From an uncultured Lachnospiraceae bacterium (GTDB lineage: Bacteria; Bacillota; Clostridia; Lachnospirales; Lachnospiraceae): a stretch of DNA of 64,000 bases. The stretch covers positions 62,001 through 126,000 of the forward strand of contig CAKRES010000001.1 of NCBI GenBank assembly GCA_934317845.1, read 5' to 3'. Shown piece after piece: positions 16,468 through 25,809 of this stretch. Below the pieces are notes generated by a model. It ran no database searches and was not told the DNA's origin. It was given only the letters and a program-made list of their open reading frames with translations. Every line of letters begins with the position of its first letter. The first letter of the stretch is position 1. The translations under genes were made by a program, and so were the position numbers.

Positions 16468-17547
16468 ATGAAAAAATTAGCTGCAACCCTGGCATGCGTA
16501 TTGCTTGCCACCGGATTACTTGCCGGATGCGGCAAAAGCACAGCAAAGGTAGAAATGAATGTACCGGCCGAGGGAGATGGCACCATCACAGAGACCATCA
16601 ATTATGATTTTCAGGAAGGCATGTCAACCAGCTTTTTGACGGGAGAACTTGTTCCGGATGAGGTTGCCAAGAACCGTGTTGTTACCTGTATGATCAACAA
16701 TATTGACGTAGCGATGCCACAGTCCGGCTTAAGTGCTGCGGACATTATGTATGAATGTGTGGTAGAGGGTGGCATTACCCGTTTAATGGGTGTATTCCAG
16801 AATTACAAAGATATTCCCAAATTAGGTCCGGTGCGCAGTGCCCGTCACTATTATGTAGATTATTCCAACGAATACGATGCTGTTTATACACATTTTGGAC
16901 AGACAAAATATGCTGTAGCAGAGATGGAAGCGTTAAAGACAGAGGAGCTGACTCCGCTCAACAGTGCAGGTGCAGTAGCGTTTTACCGTGACAATGCAAG
17001 AGTTGCTCCACACAATGCTTATACAGATGGAAAGCGAATCGTAAAGGCGATCAAAAAGTCTAAATTTGATAAAACAACATCACTTACAACCCCTCGTTTT
17101 GATTTTAACGTAGATACAGAGGAGCTTACCGCAGAGAATGCGAAACAAGCAACGAGAGTGAATCTGACTTACAATGGATATTCGCATCCGTATTTTGTAT
17201 ATAATAAAAAGGACGGTCTTTATTACCGTTATCAGTACGGAACAAAGCATATTGATGATCAGACCGGAAAACAGCTTACATTTAAAAACATCATTGTGCA
17301 GTTTACGAATTACTCCAACAAAGATAAAAAAGGATATCAGGAAGTGGATCTGGTTGGTTCCGGAAAAGGATATTACATAACTGCCGGAAAACGGATTCCG
17401 ATCACATGGTCGAAAAACTCCAAGGCAGAGTATACCAACTATTTTACTGAGGATGGTCAGGCATTAAAGGTGAATCCGGGAAAAACTTTTATTTCTGTTT
17501 TTCCGAAGGCAGACAAGAAAGGGGTAACATTTAAGGATGCCAAATAA
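16468..17547 (+). CDS. DUF3048 lipoprotein
   Basis: This 359-residue protein has a lipoprotein signal peptide ending in the lipobox LLAGC (lipidated Cys21). The mature part shows the two DUF3048 regions: RVVTCMINNIDVAMPQSGLSAADIMYECVVEGGITRLMGVFQ with VRSARHYYVDYSNEYDAVYTHFGQT, and a C-terminal domain (WSKNSKAEYTNYFTEDGQ). The family (YerB type) is extracytoplasmic with no proven function. The start is set by TAGGAGGAG at 16452. Its end overlaps cdd by 11 bases. Confidence 0.88.
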   Translation: MKKLAATLACVLLATGLLAGCGKSTAKVEMNVPAEGDGTITETINYDFQEGMSTSFLTGELVPDEVAKNRVVTCMINNIDVAMPQSGLSAADIMYECVVEGGITRLMGVFQNYKDIPKLGPVRSARHYYVDYSNEYDAVYTHFGQTKYAVAEMEALKTEELTPLNSAGAVAFYRDNARVAPHNAYTDGKRIVKAIKKSKFDKTTSLTTPRFDFNVDTEELTAENAKQATRVNLTYNGYSHPYFVYNKKDGLYYRYQYGTKHIDDQTGKQLTFKNIIVQFTNYSNKDKKGYQEVDLVGSGKGYYITAGKRIPITWSKNSKAEYTNYFTEDGQALKVNPGKTFISVFPKADKKGVTFKDAK

Positions 17548-17959
17548 CAGTAACACATTTGATGCATTAGTGACGAAGGCAAGACAAATGCTTTCCTGCT
17601 CCTATACACCTTATTCAAAGTATCCGGTAGGTGCAGCACTGCTATGTAAGGATGGAAGTGTATTTGGTGGCTGTAACATTGAAAATGCTTCTTATGGAGC
17701 TACCATGTGTGCAGAACGCACGGCAATCTTTCAGGCAGTTGCCAATGGACATCGTACGTTTCAGGCAATTGCTGTGGTGTGCAAAGATCCGAATTCCATT
17801 CCCTATCCATGCGGAATGTGCCTGGCAGTGATGAGCGAATTTTTTGAACCGGATACAAAAGTGATCATTGATTCCATAAAAGGTGGCAGAATGGTCTACC
17901 GTTTGGAAGAGCTGCTTCCTAAGCAGTTTACGTTGCTGGAAGAGGAAACGAACAAATAA
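17537..17959 (+). CDS. cdd: Cytidine deaminase
   Basis: The 140-residue protein is a tetrameric-type cytidine deaminase. It has the zinc ligands Cys58, Cys92 and Cys95 and the catalytic Glu60 in ATMCAERTA and PCGMC. It deaminates cytidine and deoxycytidine in pyrimidine salvage. The usual PCGxCRQ reads PCGMCLA here, a small deviation outside the zinc site. In Bacillus this gene lies between dgkA and era; neither is present in this window. Confidence 0.93.
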   Translation: MPNNSNTFDALVTKARQMLSCSYTPYSKYPVGAALLCKDGSVFGGCNIENASYGATMCAERTAIFQAVANGHRTFQAIAVVCKDPNSIPYPCGMCLAVMSEFFEPDTKVIIDSIKGGRMVYRLEELLPKQFTLLEEETNK

Positions 17960-17986
17960 TAGCAAATAAGGAATAAAAAGATAGTT

Positions 17987-20098
17987 ATGGGTGAACAGAC
18001 AAAGAAGAGTAATAATTTCATAACGCAGGCGGTGATCTTAGGAATTGCAACGATTGTTGTACGTTTTCTGGGGCTCATCTATCAGATGCCGCTGACCAGA
18101 ATTATTGGAGATATGGGAAATGGATATTACAGCTATGCATATAATATCTACTCTATGCTGCTTTTGATCTCATCTTTCAGCATTCCCATTGCAGTGTCGA
18201 AAATGGTTTCAGAGCGTGTCGCAAGAAGAGAATTTCGCAATGCACAGAAAGTATTTAAAGCGTCCATGCTTTATGTGATCATTATTTCCACAATACTTGC
18301 TGTGTTTACGATGGCTTTTTCCGGTATCCTTATTCCGAAAAGTCAGGCAGGCGCGATTCCGGCACTTCGAGTGTTATGTCCGGTCATTATTTTAGCTGGA
18401 ATTTTAGGTGTACTGCGTGGTTATTTTCAGGGTTACAACACGATGATCCCAACCTCGTTCTCGCAGATCTTAGAGGGAGTTTTAAATGCGATCATCAGTG
18501 TGCTGGCAGCTTATATTCTAGTTATTCCATATGCAGCAGGAAGCGTAAAACGTGCCAAATATGGTGCGGTTGGAAGTACGCTCGGTACTGCGGCAGGTGT
18601 TTTGATCGGTCTGGCTTTTATGCTCTTTTTGTATCAGATCTATAAGCCGACGATCCGCAAAAGAGTGCGCCGGGACAGAACGGAACATCGTGAAGACTAT
18701 AATACGATCTTTAAGGTGATATTATGGACTGTGACGCCGGTGCTGTTAAGCAGTTTTGTATTTAATATTTGTCCGGTGATCGACCAGACGCTGTTTGCTT
18801 CCATTCTTCAAAAGAAGGGCATTGTCGGTGAGGATATCAGCGTACTGCAGGGAATTTATTCTGCCAAGTATTTAAAGCTTGTCAGTCTGCCTGCCAGTAT
18901 CGCATCTGCACTTTCCAGTGCGATCATTCCGGCGATCACTTACAATGTGATCAATAAAAAGAAAAAAGAAGCCAATCAAAAGATTGATATGGCATTGCGT
19001 TTTATTATGCTGATCTCTATACCTTGTACGTTGGGACTGATCATTTTGGCAGAACCGATCATGCTTTTGTTTGGCCGAAGCACTACGCTGGTCGTAGCAA
19101 CTCATGTGCTGATGTTTGGTGCGGTCAATGTCATCTTTAACTGTATTTCCACATTGACTAATGCTGTATTACAGGGACTGGATGATCTGAAATCTCCGAT
19201 CATTCATTCGGTGATCGCGCTGATCGTGCATATTGTTGTGTGTGTAGTCTTTTTGAATCGTGGATTTGGTATTTATGCATTGCTGATCGGTACGATGGCA
19301 TTTTCTCTTGTGATATGGGTCTTGAATGCGATTGCGATCTACCGGATCACCGGATATAAAAGTCTGTTTGGCTCAAGGGTTGGACGGATTCTGCTTGCTT
19401 CATTTGAGATGGCAGTATGCACGGTTGTGTTTTATTATGTGCCAACCATTTTCTTAGGAAAGGGATATGAGTATGTCGGACTTGCAATCTCTTTAGTGGT
19501 TTCCGTGATCTCTTACATTTTCTTTTTACTGCTTTCCAATGCTTTAGGGGAAGAGGATTATGAAATGCTTCCGATGGGTGGAAAGCTAAAGGAATTTGGA
19601 TTGAAATTTCACATGATCGAGACAGAGGATCAGCCATTTGAGGAAGAGATGGGTGAGCTTTATACCGAAGAAAAGGAAAAGAAACCAGATCGTAAGTTTA
19701 TTTTCAGAAAGCAGGAAACAGTAGTGCCGGAACCAGCGGAAGAGGAAGAACAGAATGTACATTCTGCTCCGGTCAAAACAATGAGCGCACATACCGGGGC
19801 TCCAAAGCCGATTCCACATAGAGAGGAAGAAAAACAGGCTCCAAAGCCGGTTACGACAAAAGAGGAGGCGGCAGTGCCAACGCTTCATCAGGAAGGGGCA
19901 ATGGTCAATGATATGGTATCTTCTCTGGCAAAGGAACAGTTAGAAGCTGCAGTCGAAGAAGATAAAAAGGAAGAGGAACAACGGATTGCTGAAACGGAAG
20001 AAATTGATGTCTTAAAGATATTAGAACGTCTGCAAAAACAGGAGGAAGAGGCATCAAAGAAACTGGAAGAGGCAAAAGATTCCAGAAATGAAGAATAA
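17987..20098 (+). CDS. SpoVB/MurJ-like polysaccharide flippase with acidic cytoplasmic tail
   Basis: The first 530 residues are a multi-TM MOP-superfamily transporter that begins AVILGIATIVVRFLGLIYQMPLTRIIGDMGNGYYSYAYNIY across several strands of hydrophobic sequence; SpoVB and related lipid-linked oligosaccharide flippases share this. The family exports cell-wall or cortex precursors. The total length of 703 residues is unusual. The extra 170 or so C-terminal residues are charged, rich in Glu, Lys and Pro, and end in a predicted coiled coil (ILERLQKQEEEASKKLEEAKD). The tail should be cytoplasmic. Its role is unknown. Confidence 0.85.
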   Translation: MGEQTKKSNNFITQAVILGIATIVVRFLGLIYQMPLTRIIGDMGNGYYSYAYNIYSMLLLISSFSIPIAVSKMVSERVARREFRNAQKVFKASMLYVIIISTILAVFTMAFSGILIPKSQAGAIPALRVLCPVIILAGILGVLRGYFQGYNTMIPTSFSQILEGVLNAIISVLAAYILVIPYAAGSVKRAKYGAVGSTLGTAAGVLIGLAFMLFLYQIYKPTIRKRVRRDRTEHREDYNTIFKVILWTVTPVLLSSFVFNICPVIDQTLFASILQKKGIVGEDISVLQGIYSAKYLKLVSLPASIASALSSAIIPAITYNVINKKKKEANQKIDMALRFIMLISIPCTLGLIILAEPIMLLFGRSTTLVVATHVLMFGAVNVIFNCISTLTNAVLQGLDDLKSPIIHSVIALIVHIVVCVVFLNRGFGIYALLIGTMAFSLVIWVLNAIAIYRITGYKSLFGSRVGRILLASFEMAVCTVVFYYVPTIFLGKGYEYVGLAISLVVSVISYIFFLLLSNALGEEDYEMLPMGGKLKEFGLKFHMIETEDQPFEEEMGELYTEEKEKKPDRKFIFRKQETVVPEPAEEEEQNVHSAPVKTMSAHTGAPKPIPHREEEKQAPKPVTTKEEAAVPTLHQEGAMVNDMVSSLAKEQLEAAVEEDKKEEEQRIAETEEIDVLKILERLQKQEEEASKKLEEAKDSRNEE

Positions 20099-20138
20099 AT
20101 CCTAATAAAAAGGGCAATGCTAACTGCGAGGTGATTGT

Positions 20139-20513
20139 ATGAAACGCAGAATGAACATTGCTCTTTTTTTCTTTCTCTTTATGCTTACTGTAGTGTTTTC
20201 CAGTGCCTATGTGATGTACCAGAGTTATCAGACGATCATGAACAAGATCGCCAAGACAGAGTATCTGTTAGAAAACAATCCGGATGCAATAGAAAAAACA
20301 GTTTCTAATCATGTAAATCAGTCTTACGAATATCTGATCCGGTATGAAAATGATAAGGTGATGGTGTATCTGAAAGATGGCTCTACAGTTTATGAGGAAA
20401 CAGATATTGATTCCAGCAGATTGAGCGAAGAGACAAAACAGCAGTTAAAAGAAGGAATTCCGGTTGCGGATGTGGAAACACTGTATTCCTTGTTGGAGTC
20501 CTATAGCAGCTAA
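20139..20513 (+). CDS. Membrane protein with BofC C-terminal-like domain
   Basis: This 124-residue protein has one N-terminal transmembrane segment (residues 7-25) and a C-terminal domain resembling BofC_C: YLIRYENDKVMVYLKDGSTVYEETDIDSSRL, then LKEGIPVADVETLYSLLESYSS. BofC controls the SpoIVB checkpoint of sigma-K activation in Bacillus; whether this short form does the same is unknown. It lies 40 bases after the SpoVB-like flippase and is closed by a terminator. The domain match is from memory of the family pattern. Confidence 0.6.
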   Translation: MKRRMNIALFFFLFMLTVVFSSAYVMYQSYQTIMNKIAKTEYLLENNPDAIEKTVSNHVNQSYEYLIRYENDKVMVYLKDGSTVYEETDIDSSRLSEETKQQLKEGIPVADVETLYSLLESYSS

Positions 20514-20526
20514 TGGATCTTTTTTC

Positions 20527-20551
20527 AAAGCAGCCGCGCGCTGCTTTTTTT
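20527..20551 (+). terminator. Terminator after the BofC-like gene
   Basis: AAAGCAGC at 20527-20534 pairs with GCTGCTTT at 20540-20547 around a five-base GC-rich loop and runs into a T tract. It ends the transcription unit that began at yqfC. Confidence 0.9.
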
Positions 20552-20628
20552 GTTGCTTTTTTACCGGAAAAGTTGTAGCATAAGAAGATGAAGTTTTTTG
20601 AAACTACCGATGGAAAAGAGGATGAAAG

Positions 20629-21939
20629 ATGTATCAGAAAGTAGCAAAACTGTTATTATATCGTGATTTGGAACCAGATTGTATTTTGTTCCGGTTATCT
20701 GGAATTTTTGAGGATTTTTCTCGTGGCTCGTATGATAAGGCAGAGCTTACTACCCGAATTTTTGTGGAAATGAAACGGCTGCTTGACCTTGCAACAAGCT
20801 ATGGCTTTGATGATAATTTGTGGCATAATTATTTATCCTATATCCTGATCACAAATGAGAATTCTTTTTCTTTGACTTGTGAAAAAGTGGGAGCCAGTGA
20901 CGGAACGGTCAATTCTTTTGCCAAAAAAGATTTTGCAGTTATGAAAGAGCTGTTTGATTTTGATTTTTCTCCGATAGAAGAAGCCCTTGGGATTGACTGC
21001 TTTTCTACGATTTCCAACTATCATGCGATCGAGAAAAAGGAACGCATGTACAACCACAATGTCAGTGAGAAAGTGCGCACGATCAGTAAGGCGATCGAAC
21101 AGGCAAAGGATGCTGAGGAGATCTTTACGATCGTAACAAAGTTTTACAAAGACTATGGTGTCGGCATGTTTGGTCTCAACAAAGCATTTCGTTTGAAGGA
21201 GCATGCAGATGATGTTACTTTTGTAGCGATCAATAATACCGATCAGGTTGTACTGGATGATCTGGTAGGTTATGAGATCCAGAAGAAAAAACTTGTGGAT
21301 AATACGGAAGCATTTGTAGAGGGACGAGCTGCGAACAATGTGCTGTTATTTGGAGACAGTGGTACGGGAAAATCTACTTCGATCAAGGCGATCATCAATG
21401 AGTATTATGACCGTGGCCTGCGTATGATCGAGATTTATAAGCATCAGTTTAAGGATCTTTCTACTGTTATTTCTATGATCAAAAACAGGAATTACCGTTT
21501 TATCATATATATGGACGATCTGTCTTTCGAGGAATTTGAGATTGAATATAAGTTTTTGAAAGCTGTGATCGAAGGTGGTGTGGAGACAAAGCCGGATAAT
21601 ATTTTAATCTATGCAACAAGCAACCGTCGTCATCTGATCCGGGAAACATGGGATGACCGCAGTGATATGAAGACGGAAAATGGACTGCATCATTCTGATA
21701 CCATGCAGGAAAAGCTTTCTTTGGTCAATCGTTTTGGTGTGACGATCAGCTACTCCAAACCATCACAAAAGGAGTTTTTCCATATTGTACATGAGTTGGC
21801 GAAGAAGCATGATAATATCAATTTGAGTGAAGAAGAGCTTGATTTAAAGGCAAATCAGTGGGAACTGTCACATGGTGGTATTTCCGGAAGAAGTGCACAG
21901 CAGTTTATTAACTATCTTGCTGGACAGGCCGGGGAATAG
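20629..21939 (+). CDS. DUF815 AAA-type ATPase
   Basis: The 436-residue protein contains Walker A LLFGDSGTGKSTSIKA, Walker B FIIYMDDLSFEEFE, a sensor-1-like YATSNRRHLIRETWDDRSD and an ending typical of DUF815 (VNRFGVTISYSKPSQKEFFHIVHELA). An N-terminal helical region of about 200 residues precedes the ATPase. The family is conserved in many bacteria but has no settled function; a protein-remodelling role is inferred from the AAA fold. No promoter was recognised in the 77 bases after the preceding terminator. Confidence 0.85.
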   Translation: MYQKVAKLLLYRDLEPDCILFRLSGIFEDFSRGSYDKAELTTRIFVEMKRLLDLATSYGFDDNLWHNYLSYILITNENSFSLTCEKVGASDGTVNSFAKKDFAVMKELFDFDFSPIEEALGIDCFSTISNYHAIEKKERMYNHNVSEKVRTISKAIEQAKDAEEIFTIVTKFYKDYGVGMFGLNKAFRLKEHADDVTFVAINNTDQVVLDDLVGYEIQKKKLVDNTEAFVEGRAANNVLLFGDSGTGKSTSIKAIINEYYDRGLRMIEIYKHQFKDLSTVISMIKNRNYRFIIYMDDLSFEEFEIEYKFLKAVIEGGVETKPDNILIYATSNRRHLIRETWDDRSDMKTENGLHHSDTMQEKLSLVNRFGVTISYSKPSQKEFFHIVHELAKKHDNINLSEEELDLKANQWELSHGGISGRSAQQFINYLAGQAGE

Positions 21940-21954
21940 GAACAGGAGAATACA

Positions 21955-23160
21955 ATGATCTATGACTGCATCATAGTGGGAGGAGGAGCCGCCGGAATGT
22001 GTGCGGCGATCACCCTTGCCCGCAGCAACAAACAGGTGCTTTTGATCGAGCAATGTAAAGAACTTGGAAAAAAACTTTCTGTTACGGGAAATGGCCGTTG
22101 TAATTTTACCAACTCTTATTACGGGGGGGACTGTTACCGTGGTGATCCGTCATTTGCAAAGGAAGTAATAAAGCAGCGTGATCACGAAGCTACGCGTTCC
22201 TTTTTTAGAAGTATCGGGATCATGGATCAGGAGCGGGACGGGTATTATTATCCGTATACGAATCAGGCGCGCACTGTTGTAAACTGTTTTCTTTCTGCCT
22301 TGCAGCAGGAAGGGGTTACGGTTCTTGCTGACCGTATCGTAAGGCAGGTTATACGGAAGAAATACGGCTATCATGTGATCACTTCTTATCAGGATTTTGA
22401 TGCGAGAGCAGTGCTGCTTGCCTGCGGTGGAAAGGCTTCTGCTTTTTTTAAGGAGAAATCTTTTGGATATCGTCTGGCACAGGACCTGGGACATACGGTG
22501 ACACCGCTGTTTCCGGCTCTTTGTGCTTTATATGTCAAAGAAGATATTACGGCATTAAAAGGAATCCGTTTAACAGGAGCGGTTACGATCTATCGGGATA
22601 AGGAGCGGAAACATCCGGTCAGCCCGAAAAAGACGGGAGAGATTCAATTTACCCGTGACACGATCAGCGGAATTCCAACGTTTCAGGTGAGCCGTTATGC
22701 AGCGCAAATATTGGCGGAACAAAAGGTCTGTTATGCCTCTGTTGATTTTTTTCCGTATATGGAAAAAGAAGCGTTAGCAGACTGGTTTTGTCTTAAAAAA
22801 GATCATAGTGCGTGGAGCAAAAAAGAACTGCTCCGTCACTGCTCCGGAATGCTGTTAGACCCGGTTGCAGAACTTTTGGTTTCAAATGGGGCTGAGCAAT
22901 TTTTATCACGTTGTAAAGCTTATCCGTTTACGATCACAAAAACCAAGCCAATGAAAGAGGCACAGGTAACGGCAGGAGGCATTTGCACTGCGGAAGTGGA
23001 TGTAAAAACGATGGCGTCGAAGGAAAGCGATGGTTTGTTTCTGGCAGGGGAAATGCTTGACGTGGACGGTACTTGTGGAGGATATAACCTGCAGTTTGCT
23101 TTTGCGACCGGAAGTATTGCCGCAGAAGGAATGAAAAAGTATTTGGAGAAATTAAAATGA
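21955..23160 (+). CDS. HI0933/YhiN-family flavoprotein
   Basis: This 401-residue protein opens with the dinucleotide-binding motif IIVGGGAAGMCAA. The family-specific GKKLSVTGNGRCNFTN follows, and the protein ends with CGGYNLQFAFATGSIAAEGM. These are hallmarks of the HI0933/YhiN (BaiN-like) FAD proteins. BaiN reduces bile acid intermediates in some gut Clostridia, but most homologues are uncharacterised, so that activity should not be assumed. Four bases of overlap couple it to another flavoprotein gene. Confidence 0.85.
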   Translation: MIYDCIIVGGGAAGMCAAITLARSNKQVLLIEQCKELGKKLSVTGNGRCNFTNSYYGGDCYRGDPSFAKEVIKQRDHEATRSFFRSIGIMDQERDGYYYPYTNQARTVVNCFLSALQQEGVTVLADRIVRQVIRKKYGYHVITSYQDFDARAVLLACGGKASAFFKEKSFGYRLAQDLGHTVTPLFPALCALYVKEDITALKGIRLTGAVTIYRDKERKHPVSPKKTGEIQFTRDTISGIPTFQVSRYAAQILAEQKVCYASVDFFPYMEKEALADWFCLKKDHSAWSKKELLRHCSGMLLDPVAELLVSNGAEQFLSRCKAYPFTITKTKPMKEAQVTAGGICTAEVDVKTMASKESDGLFLAGEMLDVDGTCGGYNLQFAFATGSIAAEGMKKYLEKLK

Positions 23161-24764
23161 TACGAATCAATCAGATCAAATGGCCAAAGCCAGCTCAAAA
23201 AGGAGAATTGAAGCAGGCGGTTGCAAAGCTTTTAAAATGTCCGCCCGATGCGTTTTACTACGATATCGTACGTCTTTCTATTGATGCCAGAAGCAGACAT
23301 CCGCTGGCATTTGTCTATTCGGTTGATGTTACTTTCCAGGATGAAAAGCGAGAAACAAGCTTTTTAAAGAAGAATAAAAACAAAAATATCACAAAGAGCA
23401 ATACTGTTTTTTATGAGCCGCTTGCGAAAAAACTGCCGGAAAAAAAGACGCGTCCCATTGTAGTGGGAAGCGGTCCTGCGGGCCTTTTCTGTGCGTATTT
23501 GCTGGCACTGAATGGATACTGCCCAATCCTTTTGGAGCGTGGAAAATGTGTGGAGGAACGCCAAAAAGATGTGGATGCTTACTGGAACGGGGCGGAAGCA
23601 TTGAAGACGGATTCCAATGTGCAGTTTGGCGAAGGTGGTGCCGGGACATTTTCGGATGGAAAACTCAACACGGTGGTGAAGGACCGGTATGGCCGCCAAC
23701 GTTTTATTTTGAAAACATTCGTGGAATGTGGCGCACCGGAGGATATCTGTTATCTTGCCAAACCACATATTGGAACGGATTATTTAAAGCGCGTTGTGGC
23801 AAATCTGCGTAAGGAGTTGATCCGTCTGGGGACAGAGGTGCATTTTGAAACAAAGGTGAGTGAGCTTTTGTTAAAAGAAGGAGCCGTATCCGGTGTCAAA
23901 ACACAGACCGGACAGAGCTTTTTCTCCGATCGTGTAGTGCTTGCACTTGGACATAGTGCAAGAGATACTTTTCAAATGCTGCAGGAACAGAGTGTAAATA
24001 TGGAATCGAAACCATTTGCGGTAGGAGTCAGGATCGAACATCCAAGAGAACAGATCGACCGGATACAGTATAAGGAACATTATGGCACGATGCCGCTTCC
24101 AACTGCCAGCTATAAGCTTACGCATCAGTGCAGCAATGGCAGAAGTGCATTCACTTTTTGTATGTGTCCGGGCGGTTATGTGGTAAATGCTTCTTCCGAA
24201 GAAGGTGCGATCGTTGTCAACGGGATGAGCGATTATGCGCGGGATGCACACAATTCCAATACGGCTGTTATTGTTTCTGTGACGAAGGAAGATTATGGCA
24301 GTGATGACGCACTTGCCGGAGTTGCTTTTCAGCGGAAGTTGGAGCAGGAAGCATTTCAGGAAGGAAAGGGAAAGATTCCCGTACAGCTCTGGAAGGACTT
24401 TGTGGCACATGAACCTTCCAAAGAATTTGGAGCGGTGGTTCCTTGCGAAAAGGGAGCAGTGACATTGGCGGATGTGACCAAATGTTTGCCCGATTTCGTA
24501 ACTTCTGCTATAATAGAAACAATTGGGGCCTGGGGAAAGAAAATGCCGGGCTTTGACCGGGAGGATGCTCTTGTGCTCGGTGTAGAAAGCCGTACGTCTT
24601 CTCCGGTGAAGATCTTAAGAGATGAACGGATGCAGAGTAATATCAAAGGAATCTACCCGTGCGGAGAGGGTGCCGGATATGCGGGCGGTATTATGTCAGC
24701 TGCTATAGATGGACTGAAGGTTGCAGAAGCGATCATAAAAGAGGATGAAAAGAATGAAGGATAG
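23157..24764 (+). CDS. COG2509-type FAD-dependent dehydrogenase
   Basis: The 535-residue protein has an N-terminal domain of about 95 residues (YDIVRLSIDARSRHPLAFVYSVDVTF). An FAD-binding core follows with VVGSGPAGLFCAYLLALNG and DSNVQFGEGGAGTFSDGKL, and it ends at YPCGEGAGYAGGIMSAAIDGLKVAEAI. This layout matches the uncharacterised dehydrogenases of COG2509. The substrate is unknown. It overlaps the preceding flavoprotein by 4 bases and proB by 11 bases, so it probably belongs to the same transcript. Confidence 0.85.
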   Translation: MIRINQIKWPKPAQKGELKQAVAKLLKCPPDAFYYDIVRLSIDARSRHPLAFVYSVDVTFQDEKRETSFLKKNKNKNITKSNTVFYEPLAKKLPEKKTRPIVVGSGPAGLFCAYLLALNGYCPILLERGKCVEERQKDVDAYWNGAEALKTDSNVQFGEGGAGTFSDGKLNTVVKDRYGRQRFILKTFVECGAPEDICYLAKPHIGTDYLKRVVANLRKELIRLGTEVHFETKVSELLLKEGAVSGVKTQTGQSFFSDRVVLALGHSARDTFQMLQEQSVNMESKPFAVGVRIEHPREQIDRIQYKEHYGTMPLPTASYKLTHQCSNGRSAFTFCMCPGGYVVNASSEEGAIVVNGMSDYARDAHNSNTAVIVSVTKEDYGSDDALAGVAFQRKLEQEAFQEGKGKIPVQLWKDFVAHEPSKEFGAVVPCEKGAVTLADVTKCLPDFVTSAIIETIGAWGKKMPGFDREDALVLGVESRTSSPVKILRDERMQSNIKGIYPCGEGAGYAGGIMSAAIDGLKVAEAIIKEDEKNEG

Positions 24765-25590
24765 AGAAGCATTAAAAAAGAAACAGAAAATAGTTGTGAA
24801 AGTTGGTTCTTCTACGATCGTACACGAAGAAACAGGAAATGTAGATTATGCAAAACTGGAACGGCTGGTGCGTATTTTATGTGATATAAAAAATCAAGGA
24901 AAAGATGTGATTCTGGTTTCCTCCGGTGCGATCGGAGTAGGTTTTAAATCATTAGGATTGAGTCGTAAGCCCAAAACACTTTCCTTAAAACAGGCATGTG
25001 CGGCAGTCGGACAGGGACAGCTGATGATGATCTATCAGAAACTTTTTTCGGAATATCACCAGATGGCGGCGCAGGTGCTTCTTACCAAACGGGTGCTGAC
25101 AAATGACAAACGCAGAATGAATGTTGTCAACACATTTCAGGAGCTGTTACAGCTCGATGTCATTCCTGTGGTAAATGAAAATGATACCGTTTCCACCCAC
25201 GAGATCGAGTTCGGTGACAACGATACCTTATCTGCGGTTGTGGCAAGCTTAGTCGGGGCGGATCTTCTGATCCTGCTTTCCGATATTGATGGATTGTTTA
25301 CGGATGATCCACGAAAGAATCATAAAGCTACGCTGATCCCTACAGTGCCGAAGATCACCGAGGAGATTTTTGCTATGGCAAAGGACACCAACACGGGACT
25401 TGGAACCGGCGGTATGGTGACCAAATTCCATGCGGCAACGATCGCAAATCGTTCCGGCTGTGATATGGTGATCGCAAATGGAAAAGATGTGACTGTGTTA
25501 CAGGATATTCTGGCTGGAAAAGAAGTGGGAACACTCTTTTTACGGGAACAGGAAAAGAATTTTGATATGAAAGAATTTTTAAATGATTAG
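24754..25590 (+). CDS. proB: Glutamate 5-kinase
   Basis: This 278-residue protein is the amino acid kinase domain of ProB without the C-terminal PUA domain. It has KVGSSTIV at the start, VSSGAIGVGFKSL, NENDTVS, FGDNDTLSAVVASLVGADLLILLSDIDGLFTDDPR and GTGGMVTKFHAA. It phosphorylates glutamate in the first step of proline synthesis. The start at 24754 is preferred over 24745 because AAAAGAGG ends at 24744, right against the earlier ATG. proA lies two genes downstream. Confidence 0.95.
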   Translation: MKDREALKKKQKIVVKVGSSTIVHEETGNVDYAKLERLVRILCDIKNQGKDVILVSSGAIGVGFKSLGLSRKPKTLSLKQACAAVGQGQLMMIYQKLFSEYHQMAAQVLLTKRVLTNDKRRMNVVNTFQELLQLDVIPVVNENDTVSTHEIEFGDNDTLSAVVASLVGADLLILLSDIDGLFTDDPRKNHKATLIPTVPKITEEIFAMAKDTNTGLGTGGMVTKFHAATIANRSGCDMVIANGKDVTVLQDILAGKEVGTLFLREQEKNFDMKEFLND

Positions 25591-25602
25591 AAAGGTACGG
25601 AT

Positions 25603-25809
25603 ATGACAGAAGAAAAGATTGCGCGTATTAACGCACTTTATAAGAAATCAAAAACGACAGGCTTAAGCGAGGATGAAAAAAAGGAACAGGCAAAGCTGCG
25701 CCGTGAATATATTGATGCCATGAAAGCTGATCTTCAAAGATCACTTGATAATATCCGTATCGTGAACCCGGACGGAAGTATAGAGGAGTTGAAGAAAAAG
25801 AATGTTTAG
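25603..25809 (+). CDS. DUF896 (YnzC-like) protein
   Basis: The 68-residue product is a typical DUF896/UPF0291 protein: a helical hairpin with INALYKKSKTTGLSEDEKKEQAKLRREYIDAMK split over two helices, followed by a short tail. The Bacillus homologue YnzC is encoded in the SOS operon beside lexA. Here it is instead inside the proline cluster, far from lexA at 59.2 kb. No molecular function is established. It overlaps the next gene by 8 bases. Confidence 0.9.
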   Translation: MTEEKIARINALYKKSKTTGLSEDEKKEQAKLRREYIDAMKADLQRSLDNIRIVNPDGSIEELKKKNV

